Shown: in pieces, positions 1 through 11,349 of the stretch
Numbering within the stretch: the first letter of the stretch is position 1
How the letters are laid out: every line of letters begins with the position of its first letter
Assembly (NCBI GenBank): GCA_963813355.1
Contig: CAWEYS010000029.1
Span: 62,001-126,000 of the forward strand
Source: DATAGF01 sp963813355
GTDB lineage: Bacteria; Actinomycetota; Thermoleophilia; Miltoncostaeales; Miltoncostaeaceae
Reading direction: 5' to 3'
Length of the DNA stretch: 64,000 nt
Notes under the pieces: generated by a model
What the model was told of the DNA's origin: nothing
Database searches by the model: none
The model's input: the letters and a program-made list of their open reading frames with translations, nothing else
Made by a program: the position numbers and the translations under genes

Positions 1-1079
1 TCGGGCGTGAGGTAGCGCGCCGTGGTGAGCTTGAGGGCGCCGCCGTCGCGCAGCGGGCGGGTGCTCTGCACCAGCGCCTTGCCGAACGTGCGCTCGCCGA
101 CGAGCTCCCCCCGGTCGGCGTCGCGCAGCGCGCCCGCCAGGATCTCGCTCGCGCTGGCGCTGCCGCGGTTGACGAGCACGAACAGGGGCAGGTCGCCGGC
201 GGCGGGGTCGCCCTCGGTGTCGAAGGTCTTCCGCGGCGAGTGCAGGCCCTCGGTGACGACGACCGGCGTCCCGTCCGGCAGGAACGCGCCCGCGACGCCC
301 ACGGCCTCGTTCACCAGCCCGCCGGGGTCGCCGCGCAGGTCGAGGACGAGGGCCGTGGCGCCCTTCTCGCGCAGGGCCTCGACCGCGTCGCGCACGGCGT
401 CGGCGGAGCCCTTGGTGAACTGCGCCAGCTGCAGGTAGCCGATCTTCTCGCCGTCGACCGTAACGACCCGGGAGGCCACCGCCGGCACGCGGATGCGCTG
501 CCGCTCGAGCTCGTAGTCGCGCGCCGGCGCGTCTCCGCGGGCGATGCCGAGCCGCACGGTGGTGCCCTTGGGCCCTCGGATGCGGGCGATCGCCGCGTCG
601 AGCCCGGCGCCCGTCACCGGCTTCCCCTCCACCGTGACCAGCCGGTCGCCGGCCCGGATCCCGGCCTCGGCGGCCGGGCTGTCGTCGAAGACCCGCGTGA
701 TCACGACGCCCCTGCCGCTCGGGGCCACCTGCAGCCCGACCCCGTAGTAGGCGCCCTCGTTGCGCTCGCGCAGGGCCTCGAGCTCGTCCGGGTCGAGGTA
801 GTCCGTGTAGGGGTCGCCGAGCGAGTCGATCATCGCCTGCACCGACGTGCGCTCGAGCTTGGTCGCGTCGACCGGCTCGTAGTAGTCGCTCTCGAGCACG
901 TCGAGCACCTGCGAGCCGAGGTCCTCGCCGCTGTCGCCGAGCAGGATGCCGCGGAGCGGATCGGACAGCTGCGTGAGCCCGGTCGCCTGGGCGTGGCCGC
1001 CCACCACGACGCCGCCGACGAACGCGGCCAGCACCACCAGGACGGCGGCGACGACGGCGAGGATCCGGCGCAGGGTCAT
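1..1079 (-). CDS. S41 C-terminal processing peptidase (CtpA/CtpB-like), C-terminus cut by window edge
   Basis: This is an exported serine protease that trims protein C-termini in the cell envelope. The 359 visible residues begin with an N-terminal membrane anchor (about residues 5-28). A PDZ domain follows (about 110-185, with GVGLQV and SPAAEAGIRAGD). The S41 catalytic core carries the nucleophile region GSASASEI (about residues 306-313) and the general-base lysine in TFGKALVQ (Lys334). The start is the ATG at 1079, which places the hydrophobic anchor directly at the N-terminus. It lies 72 bp downstream of ftsX, and ftsEX-ctp is a conserved Gram-positive order, which fits an envelope-remodelling role. 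The family call is secure; the substrate is unknown. Confidence 0.93.
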   Translation of the reverse strand, partial: MTLRRILAVVAAVLVVLAAFVGGVVVGGHAQATGLTQLSDPLRGILLGDSGEDLGSQVLDVLESDYYEPVDATKLERTSVQAMIDSLGDPYTDYLDPDELEALRERNEGAYYGVGLQVAPSGRGVVITRVFDDSPAAEAGIRAGDRLVTVEGKPVTGAGLDAAIARIRGPKGTTVRLGIARGDAPARDYELERQRIRVPAVASRVVTVDGEKIGYLQLAQFTKGSADAVRDAVEALREKGATALVLDLRGDPGGLVNEAVGVAGAFLPDGTPVVVTEGLHSPRKTFDTEGDPAAGDLPLFVLVNRGSASASEILAGALRDADRGELVGERTFGKALVQSTRPLRDGGALKLTTARYLTP

Positions 1080-1151
1080 GGTCGTGTGCGGCCGCTCACG
1101 GGGCCGTCCCGATGATAGGGCGCGTCTCCCGGGACGCGTCCCCGGGCGGTC

Positions 1152-2048
1152 TCAGACCTTGAGGAAGCGCCGCAGCGTGATGCCGCTGCCGATCGCGCCC
1201 ACCACCGCGCCGGCGGCGATCAGCACCAGGCCGAGCAGCGGGAAGCCGATCGTGGTGGCCTCGTCGCGCTGCAGCGCGCTGTCGGTGCCGTCGATCCACT
1301 GGTCGACCACGCCGACCTTGACGGCCCAGAGCAGGGCCACCGAGAGCACCGCGCCGACCAGCCCGCAGATGATGCCCTCGATCACGAACGGCCAGCGGAT
1401 GAACCAGTTGGTCGCGCCGACGAGCTTCATCACCTCCACCTCGCGGCGGCGGGCGAAGATCGAGAGGCGGATCGTGTTCCCGATCAGCAGGATCGAGGCC
1501 ACGAGCAGGATCGTGATGAGGGCGAGCCCGGCCCACTGGATGAACCGCGCGACGGTCAGGAGCTTGTCGGTCGTCTCCTCGCCGTACTTGACGCCCAGCG
1601 CCTCGTCGATCGCCGCCGCGGTGCTGATCTGCCGCACCACCTCGTCGGCCTGCTCGGCCTGGCCCGGCTTGATGCGGAAGTTCGCCGGGATCGGGTTCGA
1701 GCTGAGGTAGTCGGTGATCGACGGGTCCTTGAGCCGCTCGCGCAGCTCCGCGAGGGCCTGGTCCTTGTTGATGTAGGTGAACTCGCGGATCAGGCCCTGC
1801 GCCTGCAGGTCCTTGAGCTGGTCCTGCAGCTGGTTCACCTGGGCGACCTTGGCCGTGTCCGAGACGTAGGCCCGGATGTTAACGCGCTCCTTCTGGGAGT
1901 CGACCGACGACTGGACGTAGAGGAACGACGGGATGAACGCCCCGAGGATGAAGACCGCGATCAGCACCGTGACGGTCGCCGCGATCGACACCGCGACGTT
2001 CGCGCGGATCGAGCGGATGGCCTCGGCCAGGAAGAAGCGGGGTCTCAC
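1152..2048 (-). CDS. ftsX: Cell division protein FtsX
   Basis: FtsX is the membrane subunit of the FtsEX ABC-type complex, which couples cytoplasmic ATP hydrolysis to peptidoglycan hydrolase activation. At 298 aa it has normal length. TM1 lies near residues 20-45, an extracellular loop spans about 50-170, and three further TM segments occupy about 170-295, giving the FtsX four-helix layout. The motif ARRREVEVMKLVGATNWFIR precedes TM3. The GTG start (2048) follows the ftsE stop with no gap, so the two are probably translationally coupled. Confidence 0.95.
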   Translation of the reverse strand: MRPRFFLAEAIRSIRANVAVSIAATVTVLIAVFILGAFIPSFLYVQSSVDSQKERVNIRAYVSDTAKVAQVNQLQDQLKDLQAQGLIREFTYINKDQALAELRERLKDPSITDYLSSNPIPANFRIKPGQAEQADEVVRQISTAAAIDEALGVKYGEETTDKLLTVARFIQWAGLALITILLVASILLIGNTIRLSIFARRREVEVMKLVGATNWFIRWPFVIEGIICGLVGAVLSVALLWAVKVGVVDQWIDGTDSALQRDEATTIGFPLLGLVLIAAGAVVGAIGSGITLRRFLKV

Positions 2049-2882
2049 CTAGTAGTCGACCCGCGTGTAGCGGCCCTGGCGCTGGTCGCGGACGACCTTG
2101 CCATCGCGCAGGCCGACCACCCGCATCTGCATCTTGTCGACCATCTCGCGGTCGTGGGTGGCCATGATGACCGTCGTCCCGGTGCGGTTGATGCGGTAGA
2201 GCAGCTGCATGATGCCGATCGAGGTCTCGGGGTCGAGGTTCCCGGTCGGCTCGTCGGCGATCAGGAGGCGCGGGTGGTTGACGAACGCGCGCGCGATCGA
2301 CACCCGCTGCTGCTCGCCCCCCGACAGCTCGTTGGGGTAGCGGTCGCCCTTGTCGGCCAGGCCCACCAGGGCGAGGATCTCGGGCACCTTGCGCCGCGTG
2401 TTGCGCGGGTTCTCGCCGATCACCTGGAGCGCGTAGGCCACGTTGTCGTAGACGGTCCGGCCCGCCAGGAGCTTGAAGTCCTGGAAGACGCACCCGATGG
2501 CGCGCCGCAGGTAGGGGACCTTCGAGCGCCGCAGGCGGTTCAGGTTGCGGCCGCCCACCGTGATGGCGCCCTCGGTGGGGTCGAACTCCTTGATCAGCAG
2601 CCGGATGAAGGTCGACTTGCCCGAGCCCGAGGGGCCCACCAGGAAGACGAACTCGCCGCTCTCGATCGAGAGGGAGACGTCGTCCAGGCCGAGCACGTTG
2701 GGGTCGTACCTCTTGGTGACGCCCTCGAAGATGACCATCGGGCCGTCGCCGGGGCGCAGCATCGAGCGCCGGTCGGCCCGGGTGACGGGCGCCGCCGTCC
2801 GCTCGCGCTCGCGGTCGCGGCGGCGACCGCGGTTGGGCGGCGTATCGGGTACCGGGGGTGTCGGGGGCGCGTCGGTGCTCAT
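2049..2882 (-). CDS. ftsE: Cell division ATP-binding protein FtsE
   Basis: FtsE is the ABC ATPase partner of FtsX at the divisome. It shows Walker A GPSGSGKST, Q-loop FQDFKLL, signature LSGGEQQR and Walker B LLIADEPTGNLD. The 277-aa reading includes about 48 residues rich in Pro, Arg and Asp before MVIFEGVTKRYD, where most FtsE proteins begin. Translation could therefore start at 2738, giving 229 aa and the usual family length. The ATG at 2882 is kept because the frame is open, but the extension is uncertain. A 172-bp gap separates it from prfB and may hold a promoter. Confidence 0.95.
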   Translation of the reverse strand: MSTDAPPTPPVPDTPPNRGRRRDRERERTAAPVTRADRRSMLRPGDGPMVIFEGVTKRYDPNVLGLDDVSLSIESGEFVFLVGPSGSGKSTFIRLLIKEFDPTEGAITVGGRNLNRLRRSKVPYLRRAIGCVFQDFKLLAGRTVYDNVAYALQVIGENPRNTRRKVPEILALVGLADKGDRYPNELSGGEQQRVSIARAFVNHPRLLIADEPTGNLDPETSIGIMQLLYRINRTGTTVIMATHDREMVDKMQMRVVGLRDGKVVRDQRQGRYTRVDY

Positions 2883-3054
2883 CGAGAAGACCGGTGCGGA
2901 GCCTCGCGCGCAGCCGCCGGAGCGGGTCGGTCCCGCCCGTGCCGCGCCGCGAAGCCCCGGCAGGGTAGCGACTGCCCGAGGCAGGAGTCAATCGCCCGAG
3001 TCTTCCGCAATTGCAGGCTTCTCATCGGTGCGCAGGGCTTCGACGCGCCGGCGG

Positions 3055-4237
3055 TCAGTCCTCCGCTCCCGGGTCGCCCGCGCCGCCGTCGCCCGTGCGG
3101 GACGCCTTCGCGCGCCGCTCCAGCTCGGCGCGGATGAACGGGTCGAGGTCGCCGTCGAGGACGCCCTGCGCGTTGCCGGTCTCGTACCCGGTGCGAAGGT
3201 CCTTGACCATCGTGTACGGATGTACCACGTACGACCGGATCTGACTCCCGAACCCGATGCTCTGGCTCTCGCCCCGGCTCTTGGCCGCCTCGGCCTCGCG
3301 CCGCTCGAGCTCGGCCTGCGCCAGCCGGGACCGCAGCAGGGCCATCGCCGTGGCCCGGTTCTGGGTCTGGGAGCGCTCGTTCTGGCACTGCACCACGATC
3401 TTGGTCGGAAGGTGCGTGATGCGCACCGCCGAGTCGGTCTTGTTGACGTGCTGGCCGCCGGCGCCGCTGGCCCGGTAGGTGTCGACCTTGAGGTCCTTGT
3501 CCAGGATCTCGATGTCCACGGACTCGTCAACCAGGGGTGCGACGTCGACCGCGGCGAACGAGGTCTGGCGGCGGTTGGCGGCGTCGAACGGGGAGAGCCG
3601 CACCAGCCGGTGGACGCCCCGCTCGGCGGAGAGGAGGCCGTAGGCGTTCTCGCCGTGGGCCGTGAAGGTCGCCGACTTGATGCCCGCCTCGGTGCCCTCC
3701 TGGACCTCCTTGAGGTCGGTGCGCAGCCCCCGCCGCTCGGCCCACCGCAGGTACATGCGCAGCAGCATCTCCGCCCAGTCCTGGGCATCGGTGCCGCCCT
3801 CCCCCGCGTTGATGGTGACGAGCGCGTCGCCGGCGTCGTGGTCGCCCGAGAAGAGGCGCGCCTCCTCGAGACCGGCGAGGCGGCCCTCGGCGGCCGCGAT
3901 GCCCTCGGCCAGCTCGGCGAGCAGCTCTCCGTCGCCCTCGCCGCCGGCCTGCTCCTCGCGCAGCAGCTCGGCCATCTCGGCGAGCGAGCCGACCTCCTCG
4001 TTGAGCTCGTGGTAGCCGCTCAGGCGGCCGGAGGCGGCGGCGTGCTCCGCCGACACCCGTGCGGCCCGGGCCTGGTCGTCCCAGAAGCCGGGCGCGCCCA
4101 TCTCGCGCTCCAGATCGCCGACGCGGCGCTCGAGGGCGGCGGGGTCAAAGGTAGTCGCCCAGGACGCCGGCCCTCTCGCGGAGGCGGCCGGCGCGCTGGA
4201 CGAGGTCGTCGACCGACGCCGAGGAGTCAGTCGTCAC
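3055..4237 (-). CDS. prfB: Peptide chain release factor 2, with programmed +1 frameshift
   Basis: RF2 terminates translation at UGA and UAA. The gene is read in two parts. A 30-codon first ORF starts with GTG at 4237 and ends at an in-frame TGA (4147-4145). The main ORF follows in the +1 frame from GAC at 4146. Skipping the T at 4147 gives about 393 aa. The main part has the stop-recognition motif SPF (LSPFDAANRR) and the catalytic GGQ motif (SGAGGQHVNK). The natural start lies just 4 bp after the secA stop. A C-terminal tail rich in Gly, Asp and Glu extends past the family norm. A simple ORF caller would start at the internal ATG at 4101 and lose the N-terminus. Confidence 0.95.
4144..4150 (-). 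promoter_or_regulatory. prfB: RF2 autoregulatory frameshift site (CTTTGAC)
   Basis: On the minus strand the sequence reads GAC TAC CTT TGA C. This is the slippery CUU followed by UGA and C seen in RF2 genes. When RF2 is scarce, the ribosome pauses at UGA and slips +1 onto the prfB main frame. The G-rich stretch upstream (CTGGGCGAC) is a weaker Shine-Dalgarno-like stimulator than the AGGGGG known from E. coli. Confidence 0.93.
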
Positions 4238-4240
4238 GGT

Positions 4241-6862
<2,622 letters not shown>

Positions 6863-6922
6863 GCAGGGTGCTCCCAGGGGCGCGAACGGGGCTGCGTCAT
6901 CGTAGCGCGCGGGGTTTCGGGA

Positions 6923-7489
6923 TCACCCGGGGACGATGAGGCCGTAGTTGCCGTCGCGCCGGCGGTAGACGACGTTCACGTCGCCGTCCTCGTTGCGGAA
7001 GACGTAGAAGTCGTGCCCGAGCATCTCCATGCTGAGGGCCGCGTCCTCCGCCGTCATGGGCGTCATGTCGAAGGTCTTGCGCTTCATGAGCTGGGGCTCG
7101 CCCTCCGCGTCGCCGGGCCGCCCGGAGAGCTCCTCGGGCGGCGGCGGGGGGGCGAGCTCGTCGAGCGGCGGCCGCCCGGCGTGCGACTTGCGCCGCTCCC
7201 GGTAGCGCCGGGCCTGGCGCTCGAGCTTGCGCGCGGCCTGGTCGATCGCCGTGTACATGTCCTCGGCGCTCTCGCGCACGCGCAGGACCGGCCCCTTCGT
7301 CCGCACGGTGACCTCGGCGATCTGAGGGCGCTCGATCTTCGGGTTCTTCTCGACCGAGAGCTCGAGCTCGACGGTCATCGCGTCGTCCCACGGGGGCATG
7401 ATGCGGGCGAGCCGCTCGAGCTTCTGCTCCGCGTGGTCGAAGAGGGCATCGGTGACGGAGGTGTTCCTCCCCTTGACCTGGAGCTGCAC
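6923..7489 (-). CDS. hpf: Ribosome hibernation promoting factor (long HPF)
   Basis: Long-form HPF (188 aa) dimerises 70S ribosomes into inactive 100S particles in stationary phase or stress. The N-terminal S30AE domain (about 1-105, beginning MQLQVKGRNTSVTDAL) is joined by a charged, Pro-rich linker to the C-terminal dimerisation domain (about 130-188, with KTFDMTPMTAEDAALSMEML and HDFYVFRN). It lies directly upstream of secA, the usual position. Confidence 0.95.
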   Translation of the reverse strand: MQLQVKGRNTSVTDALFDHAEQKLERLARIMPPWDDAMTVELELSVEKNPKIERPQIAEVTVRTKGPVLRVRESAEDMYTAIDQAARKLERQARRYRERRKSHAGRPPLDELAPPPPPEELSGRPGDAEGEPQLMKRKTFDMTPMTAEDAALSMEMLGHDFYVFRNEDGDVNVVYRRRDGNYGLIVPG

Positions 7490-7546
7490 GGTCGCCCCCT
7501 CCCGTCGCGGTCGGTCGCCTCATCCTAGATCGCGACGGCGGGGACG

Positions 7547-8224
7547 TCACCGGCCTCGCAGGGCGCGCGCGAAGCAGGCGGCCCCGACCGTGGCGGAGCC
7601 GCCGCGGCGGAGCGCTCGCGCGCAGTCGGCGAGCGTGGCGCCGGTGGTGTGGACGTCGTCGATCAGCACCGCGTGGCGCGGGGTCGGGTCGGCCCCCGCG
7701 GCGGCGAAGGCGCCCGCGGCCTGGCGCGCCCGGGCAACGGCCGCGGAGCCGCGCTGCGCCGGCTCCTCCCGGACCCGCGCCAGGGGCTCGGCGACCGGCC
7801 GACCCCACCGGCGCGCGAGCTCGCGCGCGATCAGGAGGCTCTGGTTGAAGCCGCGCTCGGCCAGCCGGCGCCGGCCGAGCGGCACCGGCACCAGGACGGC
7901 CCCGGGGGGAGGGCGCGGGACCGCCGCGGCGATCCGGTCGGCCAGCGTGGCCGCCAGGACTCGGCGGCGGCCGTCCTTGAGGGCCGCGACCAGCGCCGGG
8001 GCGGGGGCGGCGTAGACCACGGCCTGGCGGCCGCCCTCGACCCGGCCGCGGCACGACGGGCAACGGCGCACCGGCACCGGCACCGGCCCGCCGCAGCCCT
8101 CGCACAGCGGCGGCGTCAGCGCCTCCAGCGCGCCGAGGCACCCCGCGCAGGCGGCCGGGCCCGGAAGGCCGCAGGCCGCGCACGCCGGCGGGAGGAGCAG
8201 GTCGAGGAGGCGACCGACGGGCAT
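7547..8224 (-). CDS. ComF family phosphoribosyltransferase-like protein
   Basis: The 225-aa protein has two N-terminal zinc-binding CxxC pairs (CAACGLPGPAACAGC, then CEGC and CPSC). A type I phosphoribosyltransferase fold follows, with the PRPP loop VLIDDVHTTGATL. The motif RGFNQSLLIARELA is typical of ComFC/GntX proteins linked to DNA uptake and processing. It sits next to hpf, as comFC does in Firmicutes. Its molecular substrate is not established. Confidence 0.9.
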   Translation of the reverse strand: MPVGRLLDLLLPPACAACGLPGPAACAGCLGALEALTPPLCEGCGGPVPVPVRRCPSCRGRVEGGRQAVVYAAPAPALVAALKDGRRRVLAATLADRIAAAVPRPPPGAVLVPVPLGRRRLAERGFNQSLLIARELARRWGRPVAEPLARVREEPAQRGSAAVARARQAAGAFAAAGADPTPRHAVLIDDVHTTGATLADCARALRRGGSATVGAACFARALRGR

Positions 8225-8279
8225 GCCCCAGCGTGGGCCGGCCGGGCGCGCGGGTGGCGCGCCGAACGCGCCGGGGGCG

Positions 8280-9365
8280 TCACGGGCCCGCGCCGAGCGC
8301 CGCGCGCAACGAGCGCTCGTAGGGCGGACGATGGACGCCCTCCTCCGTGACGATGGCCGAGACCAGGCGGGCGGGCGTGACGTCGAAGGCCGGGTTGGCG
8401 ACGCTCGCGCCCTCCGGCGCGGCCGGGCGGCCGAAGAGGCCGAGGCCGCGCACCTCGTCGGCCGCGCGCTCCTCGATGACCACGCCGTCGCCCGCGGGCG
8501 TGGAGGGGTCGAGCGTCGTCGTGGGCGCGGCGACGATCATCGGGATCCCGTGCTCGCGCGCCAGGATCGCGAGCCCGTAGGTGCCGATCTTGTTGACCAC
8601 GTCGCCGTTGGCGGCGATGCGGTCCGCCCCGACGACGACGTGGGTCACCCGGCCGGACGCCATCATGGCGGCGGCCATCGAGTCCGCGATGAGCGTGTAG
8701 GGGATCCCCTCCCGCTCCAGCTCCCAGGCGGTCAGCCGGGCGCCCTGCAGCAGGGGGCGGGTCTCGTCGACCACGACCCTCACCGACGGGTCGGCGGCGA
8801 AGGCCGCCCGCACAACGCCGAGCGCGGTGCCGTACCCGCCCGTGGCCAGGGCGCCGGCGTTGCAGTGGGTCAGGATCCGCGCGCCGCGGCTCAGCAGCCC
8901 CAGCGCGTGGCGGCCCATCCGCTCGCAGCGCTCGACCTCGTCGGCGTGGAGGGCCCGGGCCGCCGCGGCGAGGTCGGCGGCGAGGGCGGCCGGCGGGCCC
9001 GGGTGGGCGACGGCGCGCGCGCTCTGGCCGTCGACCGCCAGCGACAGGTTCACGGCCGTCGGCCGGGCCTCGCGCAGGGCGGCCGCCGCCCGCGCCACCT
9101 CCGCCTTGGCCGACGCGAGGTCGCCGCCGGAGGCGCCCGCCGCCGCGAGGGCGACGCCCATCGCCCCGGCCACCCCGATGGCCGGCGCGCCCCGCACGAC
9201 CATGCCGCGGATCGCCTCGACCACCTCCGGCCAGGCCCGCAGCCTCACCGTGACGACCTCCCCCGGCAGGCGGGTCTGGTCGAGCATCTCGACGACGCCG
9301 TCGCCCAGGCGGAGGATGTCGCCCGGCGCGAGCCCCGGGGCCGCGGGGGCGGCGGGGGCGCTCAC
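8280..9365 (-). CDS. mtnA: S-methyl-5-thioribose-1-phosphate isomerase
   Basis: MtnA converts methylthioribose-1-phosphate to methylthioribulose-1-phosphate in methionine salvage. It is 361 aa. The conserved catalytic Cys is in THCNAGALATGGYGTALG, and the Asp is in VVGADRIAANGDVVNKIGTY. The N-terminal substrate motif MVVRGAPAIGVAGAMG is intact. The GTG start (9365) overlaps the ahcY stop by four bases (GTGA), so it is probably co-translated with ahcY. Later steps of the salvage pathway are not in the window. Confidence 0.93.
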   Translation of the reverse strand: MSAPAAPAAPGLAPGDILRLGDGVVEMLDQTRLPGEVVTVRLRAWPEVVEAIRGMVVRGAPAIGVAGAMGVALAAAGASGGDLASAKAEVARAAAALREARPTAVNLSLAVDGQSARAVAHPGPPAALAADLAAAARALHADEVERCERMGRHALGLLSRGARILTHCNAGALATGGYGTALGVVRAAFAADPSVRVVVDETRPLLQGARLTAWELEREGIPYTLIADSMAAAMMASGRVTHVVVGADRIAANGDVVNKIGTYGLAILAREHGIPMIVAAPTTTLDPSTPAGDGVVIEERAADEVRGLGLFGRPAAPEGASVANPAFDVTPARLVSAIVTEEGVHRPPYERSLRAALGAGP

Positions 9366-10622
9366 GTGCCCCGGTCCCAGGAGGCCAGGTAGCGCGCCTG
9401 GTCCGGGGTGAGCGCGTCGATCTCCACCCCCAGCGTCGCCAGCTTGACGGCGGCGATCTCCTCGTCGATGTGCCGCGGCACGGCGTAGACCCGCTTCTCG
9501 AGGCCCGGGCCCTCCCGGGCGATGAACTCGGCCCCCAGGGCCTGGTTGGCGAAGCTCATGTCCATCACCGAGGCCGGGTGGCCCTCGGCCGAGGCGAGGT
9601 TCAGGACCCGCCCCTCGGCCAGCAGGTGGATGCGGCGGCCGTCGGCCATCTCGAACTCGCGCACCGACGGGCGGACCTCCCGCACCTCCACGGCGAGACC
9701 GGCCAGCCCGGGCAGGTCAACCTCCACGTCGAAGTGGCCGGCGTTGGCCAGCACGGCGCCGTCCTTCATGCGCGCGACGTGCTCGGGGCGGATGACGTCG
9801 AGGTCGCCGGTCGCGGTGATGAAGACGTCGCCGACCGCGGCGGCCTCGGCGGCCGGCATGACGAGGAAGCCGTCCATGACCGCCTCGAGCGCCCGCAGGG
9901 GGTCGACCTCCAGCACGATCACCGAGGCGCCCATGCCCCGCACCCGGCTCGCGATGCCCCGGCCGCACCAGCCGAACCCCGCGACGACCACCCGCTTGCC
10001 CGCGATCAGCATGTTGGTGGCGCGCAGGAGGCCGTCGAACCGTCAACTGCCCGGTGCCGTAGCGGTTGTCGAACAGGTGCTTGGTGTCGGCGTCGTTCAC
10101 GGACAGCACGGGGAACCCCAGCCCGCCCTGCGCCTCGAGCGCCCGCAGCCGGATGACGCCGGTGGTCGTCTCCTCGGTGCCGCCGACGACGCCCGCGAGC
10201 ATCTCGCGCCGCTCCCCGTGGAGGACCCCGGCGACGTCGGCCCCGTCGTCCATCGTGATCTGCGGCGCGTGGTCGATGGCCGCCGTGATGTGCCGGTAGT
10301 AGGTGGCCTCGTCCTCGCCGCGGCGGGCGTGGACGGCGGCGCCGTGGTCGCTCACGAGCGCCGCGGCCACGTCGTCCTGGGTCGACAGGGGATTGGACGC
10401 GACAAGCACGACGTCGGCGCCGCCGGCCTGGAGGGTGCGGACCAGGTTGGCCGTCTCGGCCGTGACGTGCAGGCTCGCCGAGACGCGCAGCCCGGCGAGC
10501 GGCCGCTCGCGGGCGAACCGCGCCCGGATCGCGGCCAGCACGGGCATCTCGCGGTCGGCCCAATCGATCCGCTGGCGCCCGAGCGGGGCGAGCCCGAGGT
10601 CGGCGACGTCGTGGCCGGGCAC
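9362..10622 (-). CDS. ahcY: S-adenosylhomocysteinase, split by a one-base shift
   Basis: The enzyme hydrolyses S-adenosylhomocysteine to adenosine and homocysteine. The N-terminal half ends with the family motif TKHLFDNRYGTGQ. The C-terminal half resumes in another frame at DGLLRATNMLIAGKRVVVAG, followed by the Rossmann NAD-binding motif GFGWCGRG. The break is near 10037, where removing one base gives exactly 420 codons (419 aa plus stop), the usual length. The C-terminal motif LTPDQARYLASW is intact. All expected motifs are present in order, so I treat this as one functional gene with a probable sequence error rather than a pseudogene. Confidence 0.9.
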
Positions 10623-10627
10623 GGGCG

Positions 10628-11042
10628 TCAGGCCCCAGGGCTCTCGACGGGAAGGCCCGCCGCTGCGGCCGCCTGGCAGAGGCGCTGGTCATAGCAATAG
10701 AAGGCGTCGACCATCAGCGCCCCGGACGACGCGCGCTCGCGAGGTGGATGGCGTCGAGCGCCGGCAGGCCGGGCGGGTCGAGCCGGCGGGCGGCGGTCCG
10801 CGACCTCCGGTGTCAGCGGGACGACGGTGAGGCCGGCGACGAGGCACCGGACGCCCTCGCGAGCGCCACGCTCGCCGCGCACGCGCCGCCGACACGCGCA
10901 CGAGCTCCACGCGCCGACGATGCTGGTCAGGAGACGGTCGTGGCCCGGCGATGCGGTCTCGCGAGCGCGTCGGCCTCGGGCTCGACGAGCACGAGCTTCG
11001 CGAGGGCGGAGGCGTCGGCGTAGGCGACGCCGCAACGGCTCA
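10628..11042 (-). pseudogene. VapC-like PIN-domain toxin, multiply frameshifted
   Basis: Pieces of a PIN ribonuclease appear in order across different frames. The first is YADASALAKLVLVEPEADAL, with the first acidic residue. Next come TSIVG and VELVRVS, then GLTVVPLTPEVAD, LDAIHLASA (the conserved Asp-Ala-Ile-His-Leu core), and finally DAFYCYDQRLCQAAAAAGLP and a TGA at 10628. At least four shifts are needed to join them in about 400 bp, more than in any intact neighbour, so real decay is plausible alongside sequence error. The start codon is unclear. It lies just upstream of ahcY and downstream of a matching antitoxin. Confidence 0.65.
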
Positions 11043-11323
11043 GAACGTCCTCGCGCATCTCCTGGAGCGGCCTTGCTCAGCGCGTAGCGGGTCGCCGCTG
11101 GATCTCGAGCGGGCGGCGGGAGGTCGCGAAGGCTGCGCGTCGGCGGCAGGAGCCGGCCCTCGGCGATCATCCGCTCGATGGGGTCGAGATCGGCGTCCAG
11201 CGGCACGAGCTCCGCGACGGGCAGGTTGCGCTCGGTGACGACCAGCCGCTCCCCCGCCTTCACGCGGCGCAGGTAGACGCTCAGGTTCTGCCGCAGCTCC
11301 CGCACCCCGACCGACTCAGGCAT
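11040..11323 (-). CDS. Phd/YefM-type antitoxin, 3' end disturbed
   Basis: The protein starts MPESVGVRELRQNLSVYLRR and continues with GERLVVTERNLPVAELVP, a typical prevent-host-death fold that binds DNA and neutralises a VapC toxin. I chose the ATG at 11323 over the upstream in-frame ATG (MCYIGA) because it fits the family N-terminus. The first ~80 residues are clean. After ALSKA (about 11085) the frame shifts by an apparent extra C, and the expected tail LQEMREDVL continues in another frame. The exact stop is therefore uncertain. Confidence 0.7.
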
Positions 11324-11349
11324 AGCACCAATGTAGCACAAGCCGGGGC

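Noticed and set aside
10600..10640. SAM or SAH riboswitch upstream of ahcY
   Set aside because: Only a few bases separate ahcY from the toxin remnant, so there is no room for an aptamer.
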